The notes: a model not told the origin generated them from the letters alone. A stretch of DNA of 64,000 nt from Paenibacillus caseinilyticus (GCF_027533645.1 NZ_JAQAGY010000025.1:38856-102855), one strand, 5' to 3'; shown: positions 43,224 through 52,145, counted from the stretch's first letter. Numbers and translations: made by a program.

Positions 43224-43268
43224 AGAGAAGTCTCGGGGCCCGCGGGGGCCGCAAGACTTCTCTTTTGT
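43224..43268 (+). terminator. Terminator after tRNA-Leu copy 2
   Basis: A perfect 10-bp stem (AGAGAAGTCT with AGACTTCTCT) around a GC-rich loop, followed by TTTTG. Confidence 0.85.
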
Positions 43269-43312
43269 TTTGGTCTGAGGGTGAACGGCGGCTTTATGGT
43301 CTTTTTCCTCGC

Positions 43313-43579
43313 TCAAAGGCGCAGGAGTGATTGTCGTTCGGCCTGCGGACGGCACTGCCGGCAGACGCCGACCACTTTGCCGGGGCCGGAATAGAACGCG
43401 ATTTCCTTCGAGGGCACTTTGCGGCGGCAGTACGAGCAGCTTTGTCTGCTAAGGGAAGAAGGCTTCTTGCGGTAGAACGGGTTGCTGCGTGCGTTGCGTC
43501 TGTTCAGCAGAACGATGGCAAGGATAGCCGCGAGCAGCAGAATGCCTGCGAAGATCAAGAGATACGGGGGGACCCACAT
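43313..43579 (-). CDS. Small membrane protein with zinc-ribbon-like CxxC pairs
   Basis: The 88-residue protein has one N-terminal membrane helix (residues 5-26, LLIFAGILLLAAILAIVLL), a basic stretch, and a C-terminal part with CSYC (48-51) and CRQC (73-76), likely to bind zinc. GAGGTG lies eight bases before ATG 43579. It is divergent from the GDPD gene. I do not recognise a family. Confidence 0.75.
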   Translation of the reverse strand: MWVPPYLLIFAGILLLAAILAIVLLNRRNARSNPFYRKKPSSLSRQSCSYCRRKVPSKEIAFYSGPGKVVGVCRQCRPQAERQSLLRL

Positions 43580-43786
43580 GGGAATGGCACCTCATTTTGG
43601 CGGATTGCCCGAAGGAACGGGGCTCGGTATGTCAAGTCTCTTTCGACGCGGCAATGCCGGTTTCCTTCCCCTGCACCTTTACATGAACTTCATCCGTGCT
43701 TTACAGACGGGGGTTGCAAGTGCGCAGGGGGGCGTTTCATAATAGGTTCATTCCAGATCGATCTTAGGGACAGGGGAGGAAAGAAC

Positions 43787-44539
43787 ATGACGGAAGTTAA
43801 TCCGTTTCCGAACAGGCCGCTCGTGATCGGGCACCGGGGGGCGGCGGGCGAGGCGCCTGAGAACACGCTGGCTTCGTTTGGCTTGGCGGTGAAGCAGGGG
43901 GCCGATGCGGTGGAACTTGACGTGCATCTGTCTGCGGACGGCGAATTAATCGTGTGCCATGATGCGACGGTGAACCGAACGACCGATGGAGCAGGGGTTA
44001 TTGCCGAGATGACGACCGATCAGCTGCGCAGGTTGGATGCGGGCCGATGGTATGATGAGACCTATGCCGGAGAGGGGCTGCCTACGCTCGAAGAAGTATT
44101 CGTTCAGGTGCCTGCATGGGTTATGATCAATGTCGAGATCAAGTGCCCTTACAGCCCCCGGCTGCAGCAGAGGCTCCTTGAGCTGCTGAAGCAGTACGGC
44201 CGGCTTGACAGTACGGTGGTATCTTCGTTTAACCACAAAATCCTTCGGCTTCTTCAGGAAGCCGAGCCTGCGCTCAAAATCGGGCTGCTGTATGATGCTA
44301 ATCTGGTGCATCACCGCGGGCTCGCGGAAGGATCGGGAATGAAGGTTTATTCGCTTCATCCGCATCATCTGCTGATTGATCCGGAGGATGTGGCCGATGC
44401 GGCAGCGCATGGTCTGAAGGTATATCCGTTTACGGTGAACGACGAGGTACAGATGCACCGTGCCATCCGGGCCGGCATGTCCGGCATCATTACCGATTAC
44501 CCTGCCCGGCTGAGGCTTCTTTTGGAAAGATTGAGTTAG
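43787..44539 (+). CDS. ugpQ: Glycerophosphodiester phosphodiesterase
   Basis: It splits glycerophosphodiesters into glycerol-3-phosphate and an alcohol. The 250-residue TIM-barrel starts PLVIGHRGAAGEAPENTLAS, with the catalytic His-Arg, and has DAVELDVHLSADGELIVCHD with Glu, Asp and the second catalytic His. INVEIKCP and FTVNDEVQM complete the family pattern. No signal peptide is present, so it is cytoplasmic. AGGGGAGGA sits six bases before ATG 43787. Confidence 0.94.
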   Translation: MTEVNPFPNRPLVIGHRGAAGEAPENTLASFGLAVKQGADAVELDVHLSADGELIVCHDATVNRTTDGAGVIAEMTTDQLRRLDAGRWYDETYAGEGLPTLEEVFVQVPAWVMINVEIKCPYSPRLQQRLLELLKQYGRLDSTVVSSFNHKILRLLQEAEPALKIGLLYDANLVHHRGLAEGSGMKVYSLHPHHLLIDPEDVADAAAHGLKVYPFTVNDEVQMHRAIRAGMSGIITDYPARLRLLLERLS

Positions 44540-44576
44540 AGAGGGAGAAAAATCACTCCTGCGGAGCATAAAGAAA

Positions 44577-44618
44577 ACCTCCCTTCCTTCCGATAAAAGG
44601 GGAAGAAGATGGGAGGTT
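44577..44618 (+). promoter_or_regulatory. Hairpin enclosing the ribosome site of the third SLH gene
   Basis: AACCTCCC (44577-44584) pairs with GGGAGGTT (44611-44618), and inner TTCC/GGAA tracts extend the stem. The 3' arm contains the GGGAGG ribosome site of the gene at 44626. It could dampen translation or be a coincidence of purine-rich sequence. Confidence 0.45.
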
Positions 44619-44625
44619 CCTGTAC

Positions 44626-45987
44626 ATGTTCAATTTACGTTCGCTCGGGGCACGCGCGCTGTCCTTGCTGCTTGCCGTGCCGCTTCTGCTTCCCGGGGCT
44701 GCACCGGCCGCAGGGGCTGGAGTCTCGTTTCCGGATGTGAATCCGACGCGTCATGCGTGGGCGCTGAGCTCCATTGAGGTCATGACGCAGAAGGGCATCG
44801 TGACCGGCTACCCGGATGGCCGTTTTCTACCCGATCAAAGTATATCGAAAGCGGAGTGGACAGCGATGGTTTATCGCTTGTTCGATAAGTACCGACCCAA
44901 TTCATATGCATACGGCGATTCCAAAATGGGGGATTTCATTGATGTGCCTTCGCAGCATTGGGCGTACCGGCCGATCTCGGAAATCTACGATGGCTCCTTC
45001 CATATCGGCGGTTTCGGTGAAGACCTGCACGGAGACTTGGCCTTCCGGCCGGAGATGCGTCTGAACCGGCTTCAGCTGGTGCAAATTCTTGGACATTCGT
45101 TCGGCACCCGGCTGGTAAAGAGGGGGATCTCCCAGAACGATGCATGTGCTTTTGTGGCTTCCTTGAAAGATGTGCCGTCGAAGATGCTCCCGAACACGGA
45201 TCTCTATGCCGAGGCACAGGCCGACGGACGGTATAAGAACAGCGGCTATATGAACTCCGAAGAAGCGGGGGCCGTCTATCCGACCTTGTTCCTTGGGACA
45301 GGAACAGGCAATTGTGTATACGGGGACGACGAGCTGTCGAATACACAAGCATCCGCCCTTGCAAGCCTTCAGGCGTCAGGCATTATGTCGGCCGACGATG
45401 CGGGATATTTCCGTCCGCTAGATGCCGTAAGCCGGGCAGAGGCCGTCACGATCCTGGACCGGATCTATTTATATCTCCGCGGATTGGGCTTCGCGGCGGA
45501 TTACTCTTCCATTGACCTGGAGGATGCCTCGGAGCGGGGGGACGGCAGCGGAGGCGGGGCAGGTGCGGGAGGCGGCGGTACTGGTACGTTGCCTCCCTCC
45601 GGCGGGGGAACATCATCCGGAGGCAGCACAACGGTGCCGGGGACCTCGGTACCGCCATCTGCGCTCGGGCCGGACGGTACAGGCTCGATCTCCCGGAATA
45701 TTCGGCAGAAGGGCGAGATTGAAACGACGATTCGTCCGAATGGGCGCCTGTATCTCCAGTTTGATCTGGAATCGGACTGGAAGACCGACCTATACGTGAT
45801 TGTCGACGGCAAGATTGGTTTCGTGCGTCTGGAAGAGCTGCCGATGACGATCCCGGTTGATGGAGTCACCTCCGTCGTACTGCGGACGCAGCAGCGGGAG
45901 AAGCCGGTCGGCACGACGGATAACGTGGCTACGCTCACGACCAAGCTGCTCGACGAGATGCCGGCCAAGGGCAAGAAAAAGTCATAA
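44626..45987 (+). CDS. Secreted protein with N-terminal SLH domains
   Basis: The 453-residue precursor has a signal peptide (LGARALSLLLAVPLLLPGA, cleavage near residue 30) and then SLH repeats, the first reading FPDVNPTRHAWALSSIEVMTQ and ITGYPDGRF-like sequence; one diverged SLH region continues to about 290. A Gly/Ser/Thr/Pro linker (300-345) leads to a C-terminal beta domain (GSISRNIRQKGEIET onward) that I do not recognise. Unlike the SLH proteins at 17052 and 18855 the anchor is at the N-terminus and Val-Tyr clusters are absent. Nothing upstream suggests an operon. Confidence 0.88.
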   Translation: MFNLRSLGARALSLLLAVPLLLPGAAPAAGAGVSFPDVNPTRHAWALSSIEVMTQKGIVTGYPDGRFLPDQSISKAEWTAMVYRLFDKYRPNSYAYGDSKMGDFIDVPSQHWAYRPISEIYDGSFHIGGFGEDLHGDLAFRPEMRLNRLQLVQILGHSFGTRLVKRGISQNDACAFVASLKDVPSKMLPNTDLYAEAQADGRYKNSGYMNSEEAGAVYPTLFLGTGTGNCVYGDDELSNTQASALASLQASGIMSADDAGYFRPLDAVSRAEAVTILDRIYLYLRGLGFAADYSSIDLEDASERGDGSGGGAGAGGGGTGTLPPSGGGTSSGGSTTVPGTSVPPSALGPDGTGSISRNIRQKGEIETTIRPNGRLYLQFDLESDWKTDLYVIVDGKIGFVRLEELPMTIPVDGVTSVVLRTQQREKPVGTTDNVATLTTKLLDEMPAKGKKKS

Positions 45988-46021
45988 GGGCCGTATGGGT
46001 GCGGCGTCCACCCATAGCATG

Positions 46022-46076
46022 ACAGCAAACAGGCTTTCGCTTCTCCGCATACCGGAGGCGAAAGCCTGTTTGCTGT
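46022..46076. terminator. Long perfect inverted repeat between convergent genes
   Basis: A 19-bp perfect stem (46022-46040 with 46058-46076) lies between the SLH gene and the convergent DUF2621 gene; a smaller hairpin (TATGGGTG/CACCCATA, 45994-46016) precedes it. T tracts are lacking, but size and place suggest bidirectional termination. Confidence 0.7.
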
Positions 46077-46089
46077 GTTATGGGATGCC

Positions 46090-46539
46090 CTACTGCAGGA
46101 GATGCTTGTATGGAGTGTAGTCAATCTCCTTCTTGTCAAGATAGGACGTGAGACTTCGGTAGTCGCGCCGCGGCGTGGCCAGAATATACCCGCGTATGCA
46201 GTGGTCCCGGGTGACGGCAGGAGCATTGTCCCCCAGGGCGACTTCGCCGATCTTAGCCGCTATCGTATGGCGGGCGATATCCCGGAAGGGGGATGGCACG
46301 GGTTCGACGAGCATTTCGAGGAACTGTTTCGATTCTTCGGTCCACAGGTGGCGGGAAGCGTCCACATAATGGTTCTGCCAGTCGAGCTTCGACTTGCCGT
46401 CTTCCTTGGGCAGCACCTTGATGAATTTGCGGAACATGAAATAGCCGCCGATCGACATGAACGTAATCAGCACGAAGACCCAGAATATGATAAAATACAT
46501 GAACCCGTCCGGGACGGCTTTTGTGCTCAAGTAGTACAT
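46090..46539 (-). CDS. DUF2621-like single-span membrane protein
   Basis: The 149-residue protein has one membrane helix (residues 14-36) and a cytoplasmic domain with RKFIKVLPKEDGKSKLDWQN, HLWTEESKQFLE, PFRDIARHTIAAKIGE and a C-terminal DYTPYKHLL. This pattern fits the DUF2621 family as I remember it from Bacillus and Paenibacillus. No function is known to me. AATGAGGTGAATCC lies before the ATG. It faces the endonuclease IV gene. Confidence 0.72.
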   Translation of the reverse strand: MYYLSTKAVPDGFMYFIIFWVFVLITFMSIGGYFMFRKFIKVLPKEDGKSKLDWQNHYVDASRHLWTEESKQFLEMLVEPVPSPFRDIARHTIAAKIGEVALGDNAPAVTRDHCIRGYILATPRRDYRSLTSYLDKKEIDYTPYKHLLQ

Positions 46540-46691
46540 GAAATGGATTCACCTCATTTTCCATTATACCTCACAAGGGCATACGGGAAAACATGGAGGC
46601 GGTCGTGGATTTGTGTCCTTTTATAGATTTATTGGATCTTTCCTTGTAAAATAGACGAGAGTGAGTTAAAGAAGGAGTGAACTCGAAAGCT

Positions 46692-47819
46692 ATGGTGAGA
46701 ATCGGATCGCACGTATCGTTTTCAGATAAAGGTCTGCTGAATGCCGCCAAAGAAGCCGCTTCCTACGGATCGGGCACGTTCATGATTTATACCGGGGCGC
46801 CGCAGAACACACGCCGTAAGCCGATCGAGAACCAGTTCATCGAAGAAGGCAAGGCGGTCATGGCGGAGAATGGGATCGGCGAGATCATTGTTCATGCTCC
46901 GTACATCATCAACCTGGCATCTTATAAGGAAGACACGTTCGAACTCGCCGTCCGCTTCCTGCAGGAAGAGATGCGCCGTACGGACTATATCGGCGTGAAG
47001 CAGATCGTGCTTCATCCCGGGGCCTTTACGGACAAGGATGCCGAGTACGGGATTGGACGTATTGCGGAAGGATTGAACGAAGTGCTCGAAGGCGTCAAGG
47101 ATACCGGCGTGCATATCGCACTGGAAACCATGGCGGGCAAAGGAACCGAGATCGGCCGGAGCTTCGAGGAACTCGCTTCGATCATGGAGAAGGTCGAGAA
47201 GAACGACCGTCTGACCGTATGCCTTGACACCTGCCACGTCCACGATGCGGGATATGATATCGTGAACGACCTGGACGCGGTGATTGAGGAATTCGACCGT
47301 ATCGTCGGGCTGGATCGCTTGGCGGTGGTTCACCTGAACGACAGCAAGAATCCCCGCGGCGCGGGCAAAGACCGGCATGCTCCGGTAGGTGCCGGCTGGC
47401 TCGGATTCGAAGCGATGCGCCGCATCGTGCATCACGAGAAGCTGAAGCACCTGCCTTTCATTCTCGAGACGCCGTGGATCGGCAAAGAGGATGCGACGGA
47501 GCGTCCGATGTACGAAGCCGAGATCGCCCTGCTGGCCGGGACGGTCAAGGAGAGGTTCGGCGCGGATTTTCTTGCCGACGTCGAGATGCTGAGCCATTTC
47601 TTCAAGAAGCAGGAACTCGACCCCCGGAGTTATGTACTTCAGACCTGGGATCTGCTCAAGACGGATGCGAAGGCGAAGAAGGCGGACGGCCGCGAGCCGA
47701 TGGAGCGTCTCTATGATCTGATCATGGCGGACAACCTGTTCCCGCAGCTCAAAGAAGAAGAGATCAACCACAGGCTGACGGCATGGTTTGCCGGCGATCA
47801 CGTGTTCGCGGCCGTGTAA
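46692..47819 (+). CDS. nfo: Endonuclease IV with C-terminal extension
   Basis: This AP endonuclease repairs abasic sites. RIGSHVSFSDKGLLNAAKEA, IVHAPYIINLAS, HPGAFTDKD, ALETMAGKG, CLDTCHVHDAGYD, HLNDSKNPRGAGKDRHAPVG and FILETPW supply the trinuclear zinc ligands. The canonical barrel ends near residue 290; 85 further residues, which include YVLQTWDLLKTDAKAKKADG and end AGDHVFAAV, are not part of the E. coli enzyme. ATG 46692 lies 11 bases from AAGGAGTGA; GTG 46677 overlaps that site. It is followed by purU after a strong hairpin at 47833-47879. Confidence 0.93.
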   Translation: MVRIGSHVSFSDKGLLNAAKEAASYGSGTFMIYTGAPQNTRRKPIENQFIEEGKAVMAENGIGEIIVHAPYIINLASYKEDTFELAVRFLQEEMRRTDYIGVKQIVLHPGAFTDKDAEYGIGRIAEGLNEVLEGVKDTGVHIALETMAGKGTEIGRSFEELASIMEKVEKNDRLTVCLDTCHVHDAGYDIVNDLDAVIEEFDRIVGLDRLAVVHLNDSKNPRGAGKDRHAPVGAGWLGFEAMRRIVHHEKLKHLPFILETPWIGKEDATERPMYEAEIALLAGTVKERFGADFLADVEMLSHFFKKQELDPRSYVLQTWDLLKTDAKAKKADGREPMERLYDLIMADNLFPQLKEEEINHRLTAWFAGDHVFAAV

Positions 47820-47832
47820 CAGTATAACGTAG

Positions 47833-47879
47833 GCGGTGGCGGGACGCGCAGCGGCAAACGAAGCTGCGCTCCCTGCCGC
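47833..47879 (+). repeat. Strong hairpin between nfo and purU
   Basis: GCGCAGC (47846-47852) pairs with GCTGCGC, with GGG/CCC and GCGG/CCGC extending it. There is no T tract, so it may act in mRNA processing or partial termination. Confidence 0.55.
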
Positions 47880-47912
47880 ATGACCGTAATGAAGGAGTAG
47901 AAGAAGAGTTCC

Positions 47913-48806
47913 ATGGTTCCCAAAATGACATCCCAACCCAAACGCAGCGGCCGGGACAACCGTGCCCGCATGCTGGTATCCTGCCCTGACCGTCCCGGTA
48001 TTGTGGCGGCGGTATCCCGTTTTCTCCATGGGCACGGCGCCAATATCCTGCAGTCGGACCAGTATACGATGGACCCCGAGGGCGGCCTGTTCTTTATCCG
48101 AATCGAGTTTGATCTCGAGAATTTGAATGAACGGCGGGAGGCTTTGAAAGCGGACTTCTCGCGTGTGGCGGACGAGTTCCAGATGACATGGAGCATTGCC
48201 CGTGCAAGCCGACGCAAGCGTCTGGCGATCTTCGTCTCCAAGGAAGACCACTGCCTGCTGGAGCTTCTCTGGCACTGGCAGTCCGGTGATCTGGATGCGG
48301 ATATTGCTATGGTCATCTCCAACCACAACGAGATGCGCGAGCTTGTCGAATCGCTTGGCATTCCTTATCATCACATTCCTGTGACAGCAGAGACGAAGGC
48401 GGATGCGGAGAAGCGCCAGCTTGAACTGGTGGACGGCCAGGTGGATGCGGTTGTTCTGGCACGTTATATGCAGATCATTTCGCCGAAGTTCATTGAACAT
48501 TTTCCGAACCGGATTATCAATATTCACCACTCGTTCCTTCCCGCCTTCGTCGGAGGCAAGCCGTATGCACAGGCGCACAACCGAGGGGTTAAGATTATCG
48601 GGGCGACGGCGCATTATGTAACGGAAGAGCTGGATGGCGGCCCAATTATCGAGCAGGACGTACAGCGGGTCAGCCACCGCGATAATGTCGAGGACCTGAA
48701 GCGGATCGGCCGGCACATTGAGCGGACGGTACTAGCCCGCGCGGTGAACTGGCATGTGGAAGACCGTGTTATTGTACATGGCAACAAGACTGTTGTATTT
48801 AGTTAG
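47913..48806 (+). CDS. purU: Formyltetrahydrofolate deformylase PurU
   Basis: It hydrolyses 10-formyl-THF to formate and THF, balancing one-carbon units. The 297-residue protein has an N-terminal ACT domain (VSCPDRPGIVAAVSRFLHGHG) and a formyltransferase-fold domain with LARYMQIISPKFI, INIHHSFLPAFVGGKPY and GATAHYVTEELDGGPIIEQD; Asn, His and Asp of the active site are present. ATG 47913 has GAAGGAGTAGAAGAAG upstream. The terminator at 48821 ends the unit. Confidence 0.95.
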   Translation: MVPKMTSQPKRSGRDNRARMLVSCPDRPGIVAAVSRFLHGHGANILQSDQYTMDPEGGLFFIRIEFDLENLNERREALKADFSRVADEFQMTWSIARASRRKRLAIFVSKEDHCLLELLWHWQSGDLDADIAMVISNHNEMRELVESLGIPYHHIPVTAETKADAEKRQLELVDGQVDAVVLARYMQIISPKFIEHFPNRIINIHHSFLPAFVGGKPYAQAHNRGVKIIGATAHYVTEELDGGPIIEQDVQRVSHRDNVEDLKRIGRHIERTVLARAVNWHVEDRVIVHGNKTVVFS

Positions 48807-48820
48807 GAATGGATAGAGAG

Positions 48821-48863
48821 GACCGGCACTTCCCTGGTAAGGGGGAGGGGCCGGTTTTTTTTG
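48821..48863 (+). terminator. Terminator of purU
   Basis: ACCGGC-CTTCCCT pairs with GGGGGAG-GCCGGT, followed by eight T residues. Confidence 0.93.
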
Positions 48864-48952
48864 TGTAAGGCGGCTGGCTGGTTTTGGGCTTTTATCATGA
48901 TGGTTGAACCAAGAGCCATGACGTTAATTAATATAACACTATAAGTGATATT

Positions 48953-48966
48953 GGAAAGCGTTTGCA
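48953..48966. promoter_or_regulatory. Weak cre-like site (CcpA)
   Basis: GGAAAGCGTTTGCA differs from the cre consensus TGWAANCGNTNWCA at two positions. It lies 270 bases before nasD, so a role in its control is uncertain. Confidence 0.25.
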
Positions 48967-49058
48967 GGAGAGGTATTTGTGTATCGGCCTAAAAAATGCG
49001 AATAATAACGATAAAAACTATCATGAACATCCGTATTTTTTAATATACAATCCAAGAA

Positions 49059-49075
49059 TGTTAACAAATATTACA
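49059..49075. promoter_or_regulatory. GlnR/TnrA box 1 upstream of nasD
   Basis: TGTTA-N7-TTACA matches the GlnR/TnrA consensus TGTNAN7TNACA perfectly. It is 160 bases before the nasD start. Nitrite assimilation is a classical target of these nitrogen regulators in Bacillales. Confidence 0.82.
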
Positions 49076-49130
49076 TTTTGGTATTGTAATTTACGGTTTA
49101 TCCTTGTATAGTTAACACAAGAAACAATGG

Positions 49131-49147
49131 TGTTATAAAACATAACA
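49131..49147. promoter_or_regulatory. GlnR/TnrA box 2 upstream of nasD
   Basis: TGTTA-N7-TAACA is a second perfect match, 72 bases (about seven helical turns) from the first. No promoter can be placed with confidence in this AT-rich 428-base gap, and no gene is seen in it. Confidence 0.82.
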
Positions 49148-49234
49148 TTAAAATCGTGATATCCCCCTTGGCAATCAAGGGAGCAGAGATGATCCTATAG
49201 AAAAGACAACATCAACCGCAAGGAGTGGTGAGAG

Positions 49235-51742
49235 ATGAAACGGAAACTGGTACTGATAGGAAACGGGATGGCTGGCGTGTGGTGTGTGGAGCATATGTTG
49301 AAGCTGGCTCCCCAGCAATTTGAGGTGACGATCTTCGGGAGCGAGCCGCACCCGAACTATAACCGGATCCTGCTCTCGTCAGTGCTTGCGGGAGATTCGA
49401 GCATGAAGGATATTGTCCTCAATGACTGGGACTGGTACCGGGAGAACGGCATCACTCTTCATGCGGGTCATACGGTAACGAAGATTGATAAGGCCAAGCG
49501 TACGGTCACCTCGGACAAAGGGATTACGGTGGCTTACGATGAGCTCATTCTGGCGACAGGTTCGCGTGCTTTCATCCTTCCGGTGCCGGGAGCGGACAAA
49601 GAAGGCGTGATTGCGTTCCGCGATATTAAAGATTGCGAGACGATGATCGAGTCGGCGAAGAAATTCAAGAAGGCTGTAGTGATCGGCGGAGGCTTGCTGG
49701 GCTTGGAAGCGGCCCGGGGACTCCTGAACCTGAACATGGAAGTCTCGGTAGTCCATATCCACGATTACGTGATGGAGCGGCAGCTGGATCAGACGGCATC
49801 GACGATGCTCCGGGCCGAACTAGAAGGGCAGGGGATGAAGTTCTTGCTCGATAAGCATACCGAACAAATTCTTGGCAAGAACCGCGTTACTGGCGTCAAG
49901 TTCAAGGATGGCAGCGTGGTGGAAGCCGATCTCGTGGTGATGGCCGTTGGCATTCGGCCTAATGTGGCGATCGCGCGGGATCATGGCATAGAGGTCAATC
50001 GGGGCATTGTGGTGAACGACTTCCTGGAGACCAACGTTCCGAATGTCTACGCAGTTGGCGAGTGTGCTGAGCACCGGGGCGTAGCCTATGGCTTGGTGGC
50101 TCCGCTGTATGAGCAGGGGGATGTGCTGGCCAAGCGGCTCTGCGGGCTGGAAGTGGGCGGCTACCAGGGGTCCGTCACCTCCACGAAGCTGAAGGTGTCG
50201 GGGGTGGACGTCTTCTCGGCAGGGCAGTACAGGGAATCGCCGGGGATGCGGGCTATTAAAGTTCAGGATGAATTCGAGGGCATCTATAAGAAGATTCTGA
50301 TTCGCGAAGGCAAGGTGGTCGGTGCGGTCCTGTTCGGGGATACCAGCGACAGTGCCCGGATCTTCAAGCTGATCCGGACCGCAGAGGATGTCAGCGGCCG
50401 CGAGAAGGAAGCTGCGCTGGGTGAAGGTTTCGGCAGTGCGGGCGGGAAGAGCGGGGGCTCGGCTGCCGCGGCCATGGCGGACGACGAGATCGTTTGCGGC
50501 TGCAACGGGGTGTCCAAGGGGGCCATTGTGAAAGCCATCCACGAACAGGGACTGACTTCGGTAGATGCCATCAAAGCCTGCACCGGGGCGTCCCGCTCCT
50601 GCGGCGGCTGCAAACCGCTGGTCGGTGAGGTACTCCAGTGCACCCTGGGGGCCGGCGCGGTTACAGCAGCCAAAGAGGGGATCTGCGGCTGCACGACCAT
50701 GGGCCGGGACGAAGTGGTGGAAGCGATCCGTTCCATGCATTTGACTACGAGCAAGGAAGTCATGAACGTACTGGGCTGGGAGAACACGGAAGGCTGCTCG
50801 AAGTGCCGGCCTGCGCTGAACTATTATCTGGGTATGGTGTGGCCGGTAGAGCATGAGGAGGAACGCGAATCCCGGTTCGTCAACGAACGCAACCACGCGA
50901 ACATTCAGAAGGACGGTACGTATTCCGTCGTGCCGCGAATTTATGGGGGAGTGACATCTCCACAAGAGCTCAAGCGGATTGCCGAAGTGGCCGAGAAGTA
51001 CGAAGTGCCGCTGGTGAAATTCACGGGCGGGCAGCGGCTTGACCTGCTGGGGGTGAAGAAAGAAGACCTGCCGAAGATGTGGTCGGATCTTGATATGCCG
51101 TCCGGGTATGCCTACGGCAAGACGCTTCGCACCGTCAAAACCTGCGTTGGAAGCACCTTCTGCCGGTTCGGCACCCAGGATGCCATGGGCATGGGCATCG
51201 CCCTGGAGCGACGTTTTGAACGGCTGAGCACACCCGCGAAGGTGAAGCTAGCGGTGTCGGGCTGTCCGCGGAACTGCGCGGAAGCGACGATCAAGGACTT
51301 CGGCATTGTGGCCATCGACGGCGGCTATGAGCTGCATGTCGGAGGGAACGGGGGCGTGAAGGTCCGGGCGACCGATCTGCTCTGTAAAGTGAAGACGGAG
51401 GAAGAAGTCATGGAATACGCCGCCGCCTACCTGCAGTACTACCGGGAGACCGGCAAGTGGAACGAGCGGACGAGCGAATGGCTTCCGCGGGTGGGACTCG
51501 AAACCGTCCGGTCCGCCTTGGATACGCAGGAGAAGCGGCAGGCCTTGGTGGCTCGAATCGATGAGGCGCTGCAGGTGACAACCGATCCCTGGAAAGAGAT
51601 CATCGAGACGCCGTCGCTGCGTTCCACGTTCGAAGAGCTGTCAGCCTCCGGTCCAGTGGACGCGGTAGCTGCAGCGGAAGTAGCTGCCGGTCTTGCCCAC
51701 GAGGCGGGAACGGAGGGGGATTCGGCAGGAGAGAGTCGTTAG
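49235..51742 (+). CDS. nasD: Assimilatory nitrite reductase large subunit
   Basis: It reduces nitrite to ammonia with NAD(P)H. The 835-residue protein starts with an FAD/NAD Rossmann domain (LVLIGNGMAGVWCVEHML; VVIGGGLLGLEAARGL), then two BFD-like [2Fe-2S] modules (CGCNG..CGGC from about 421; CGCTT..CSKC from about 490), then the ferredoxin-like and siroheme/[4Fe-4S] half with TCVGSTFCRFGTQD (Cys about 636 and 642) and SGCPRNCAEA (about 675 and 679). The C-terminal 50 residues are Ala/Glu/Gly-rich. AAGGAGTGGTGAGAG precedes ATG 49235. GlnR/TnrA boxes upstream predict induction under nitrogen limitation. Confidence 0.96.
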   Translation: MKRKLVLIGNGMAGVWCVEHMLKLAPQQFEVTIFGSEPHPNYNRILLSSVLAGDSSMKDIVLNDWDWYRENGITLHAGHTVTKIDKAKRTVTSDKGITVAYDELILATGSRAFILPVPGADKEGVIAFRDIKDCETMIESAKKFKKAVVIGGGLLGLEAARGLLNLNMEVSVVHIHDYVMERQLDQTASTMLRAELEGQGMKFLLDKHTEQILGKNRVTGVKFKDGSVVEADLVVMAVGIRPNVAIARDHGIEVNRGIVVNDFLETNVPNVYAVGECAEHRGVAYGLVAPLYEQGDVLAKRLCGLEVGGYQGSVTSTKLKVSGVDVFSAGQYRESPGMRAIKVQDEFEGIYKKILIREGKVVGAVLFGDTSDSARIFKLIRTAEDVSGREKEAALGEGFGSAGGKSGGSAAAAMADDEIVCGCNGVSKGAIVKAIHEQGLTSVDAIKACTGASRSCGGCKPLVGEVLQCTLGAGAVTAAKEGICGCTTMGRDEVVEAIRSMHLTTSKEVMNVLGWENTEGCSKCRPALNYYLGMVWPVEHEEERESRFVNERNHANIQKDGTYSVVPRIYGGVTSPQELKRIAEVAEKYEVPLVKFTGGQRLDLLGVKKEDLPKMWSDLDMPSGYAYGKTLRTVKTCVGSTFCRFGTQDAMGMGIALERRFERLSTPAKVKLAVSGCPRNCAEATIKDFGIVAIDGGYELHVGGNGGVKVRATDLLCKVKTEEEVMEYAAAYLQYYRETGKWNERTSEWLPRVGLETVRSALDTQEKRQALVARIDEALQVTTDPWKEIIETPSLRSTFEELSASGPVDAVAAAEVAAGLAHEAGTEGDSAGESR

Positions 51743-51792
51743 AAGCAAGTCCGGCCGGTTATCGCGGGAAAATTTCTTGAGGAGGCTATGCC

Positions 51793-52125
51793 ATGAAACG
51801 GTTACAGGTGGGTCATATTTCGGATATTCCTGCACTGCGTTCGAGAACAGTCCGGGTGGAAGGTACAGAGGTAGCCGTGTTCAAGCTTTCCTCGGGGGCA
51901 CTGTATGCGGTGGAGAATGCCTGCCCGCATAAGAGAGGGAAGCTGTCGGAAGGGATTGTCTGCGACCATCACGTGTTCTGCCCTCTGCACGACTGGAAGA
52001 TCGATGTAAAAGACGGCCGCGTTCAAGCGCCGGATGAAGGGTGTGTGACGACCTTCGAAGTGGAAACGGATGAGGCGGGGAACGTGTATCTTCTTCTTGC
52101 GGAGTCGGGCGGCATGACGGCGTAA
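51793..52125 (+). CDS. nasE: Assimilatory nitrite reductase small subunit
   Basis: The 110-residue Rieske-type protein has ENACPHKRGKLSEG and CPLHDWKIDV, the CxH and CxxH ligands of a [2Fe-2S] cluster, and no signal peptide. It partners NasD. The gene follows nasD by 50 bases with TTGAGGAGGC ahead of its ATG and shares its regulation. A siroheme synthase or nitrate transporter is not in the window. Confidence 0.95.
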   Translation: MKRLQVGHISDIPALRSRTVRVEGTEVAVFKLSSGALYAVENACPHKRGKLSEGIVCDHHVFCPLHDWKIDVKDGRVQAPDEGCVTTFEVETDEAGNVYLLLAESGGMTA

Positions 52126-52145
52126 GGTCACAGGTGCCGAATCGG

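Noticed and set aside
43331..43786. Extended N-terminus of the glycerophosphodiesterase
   Set aside because: The open frame reaches upstream, but the region overlaps the zinc-ribbon gene, and the good ribosome site and conserved start are at 43787.
46722..48716. 664-codon minus-strand open frame across nfo and purU
   Set aside because: It covers two well-identified genes and the space between them, and has no family motif.
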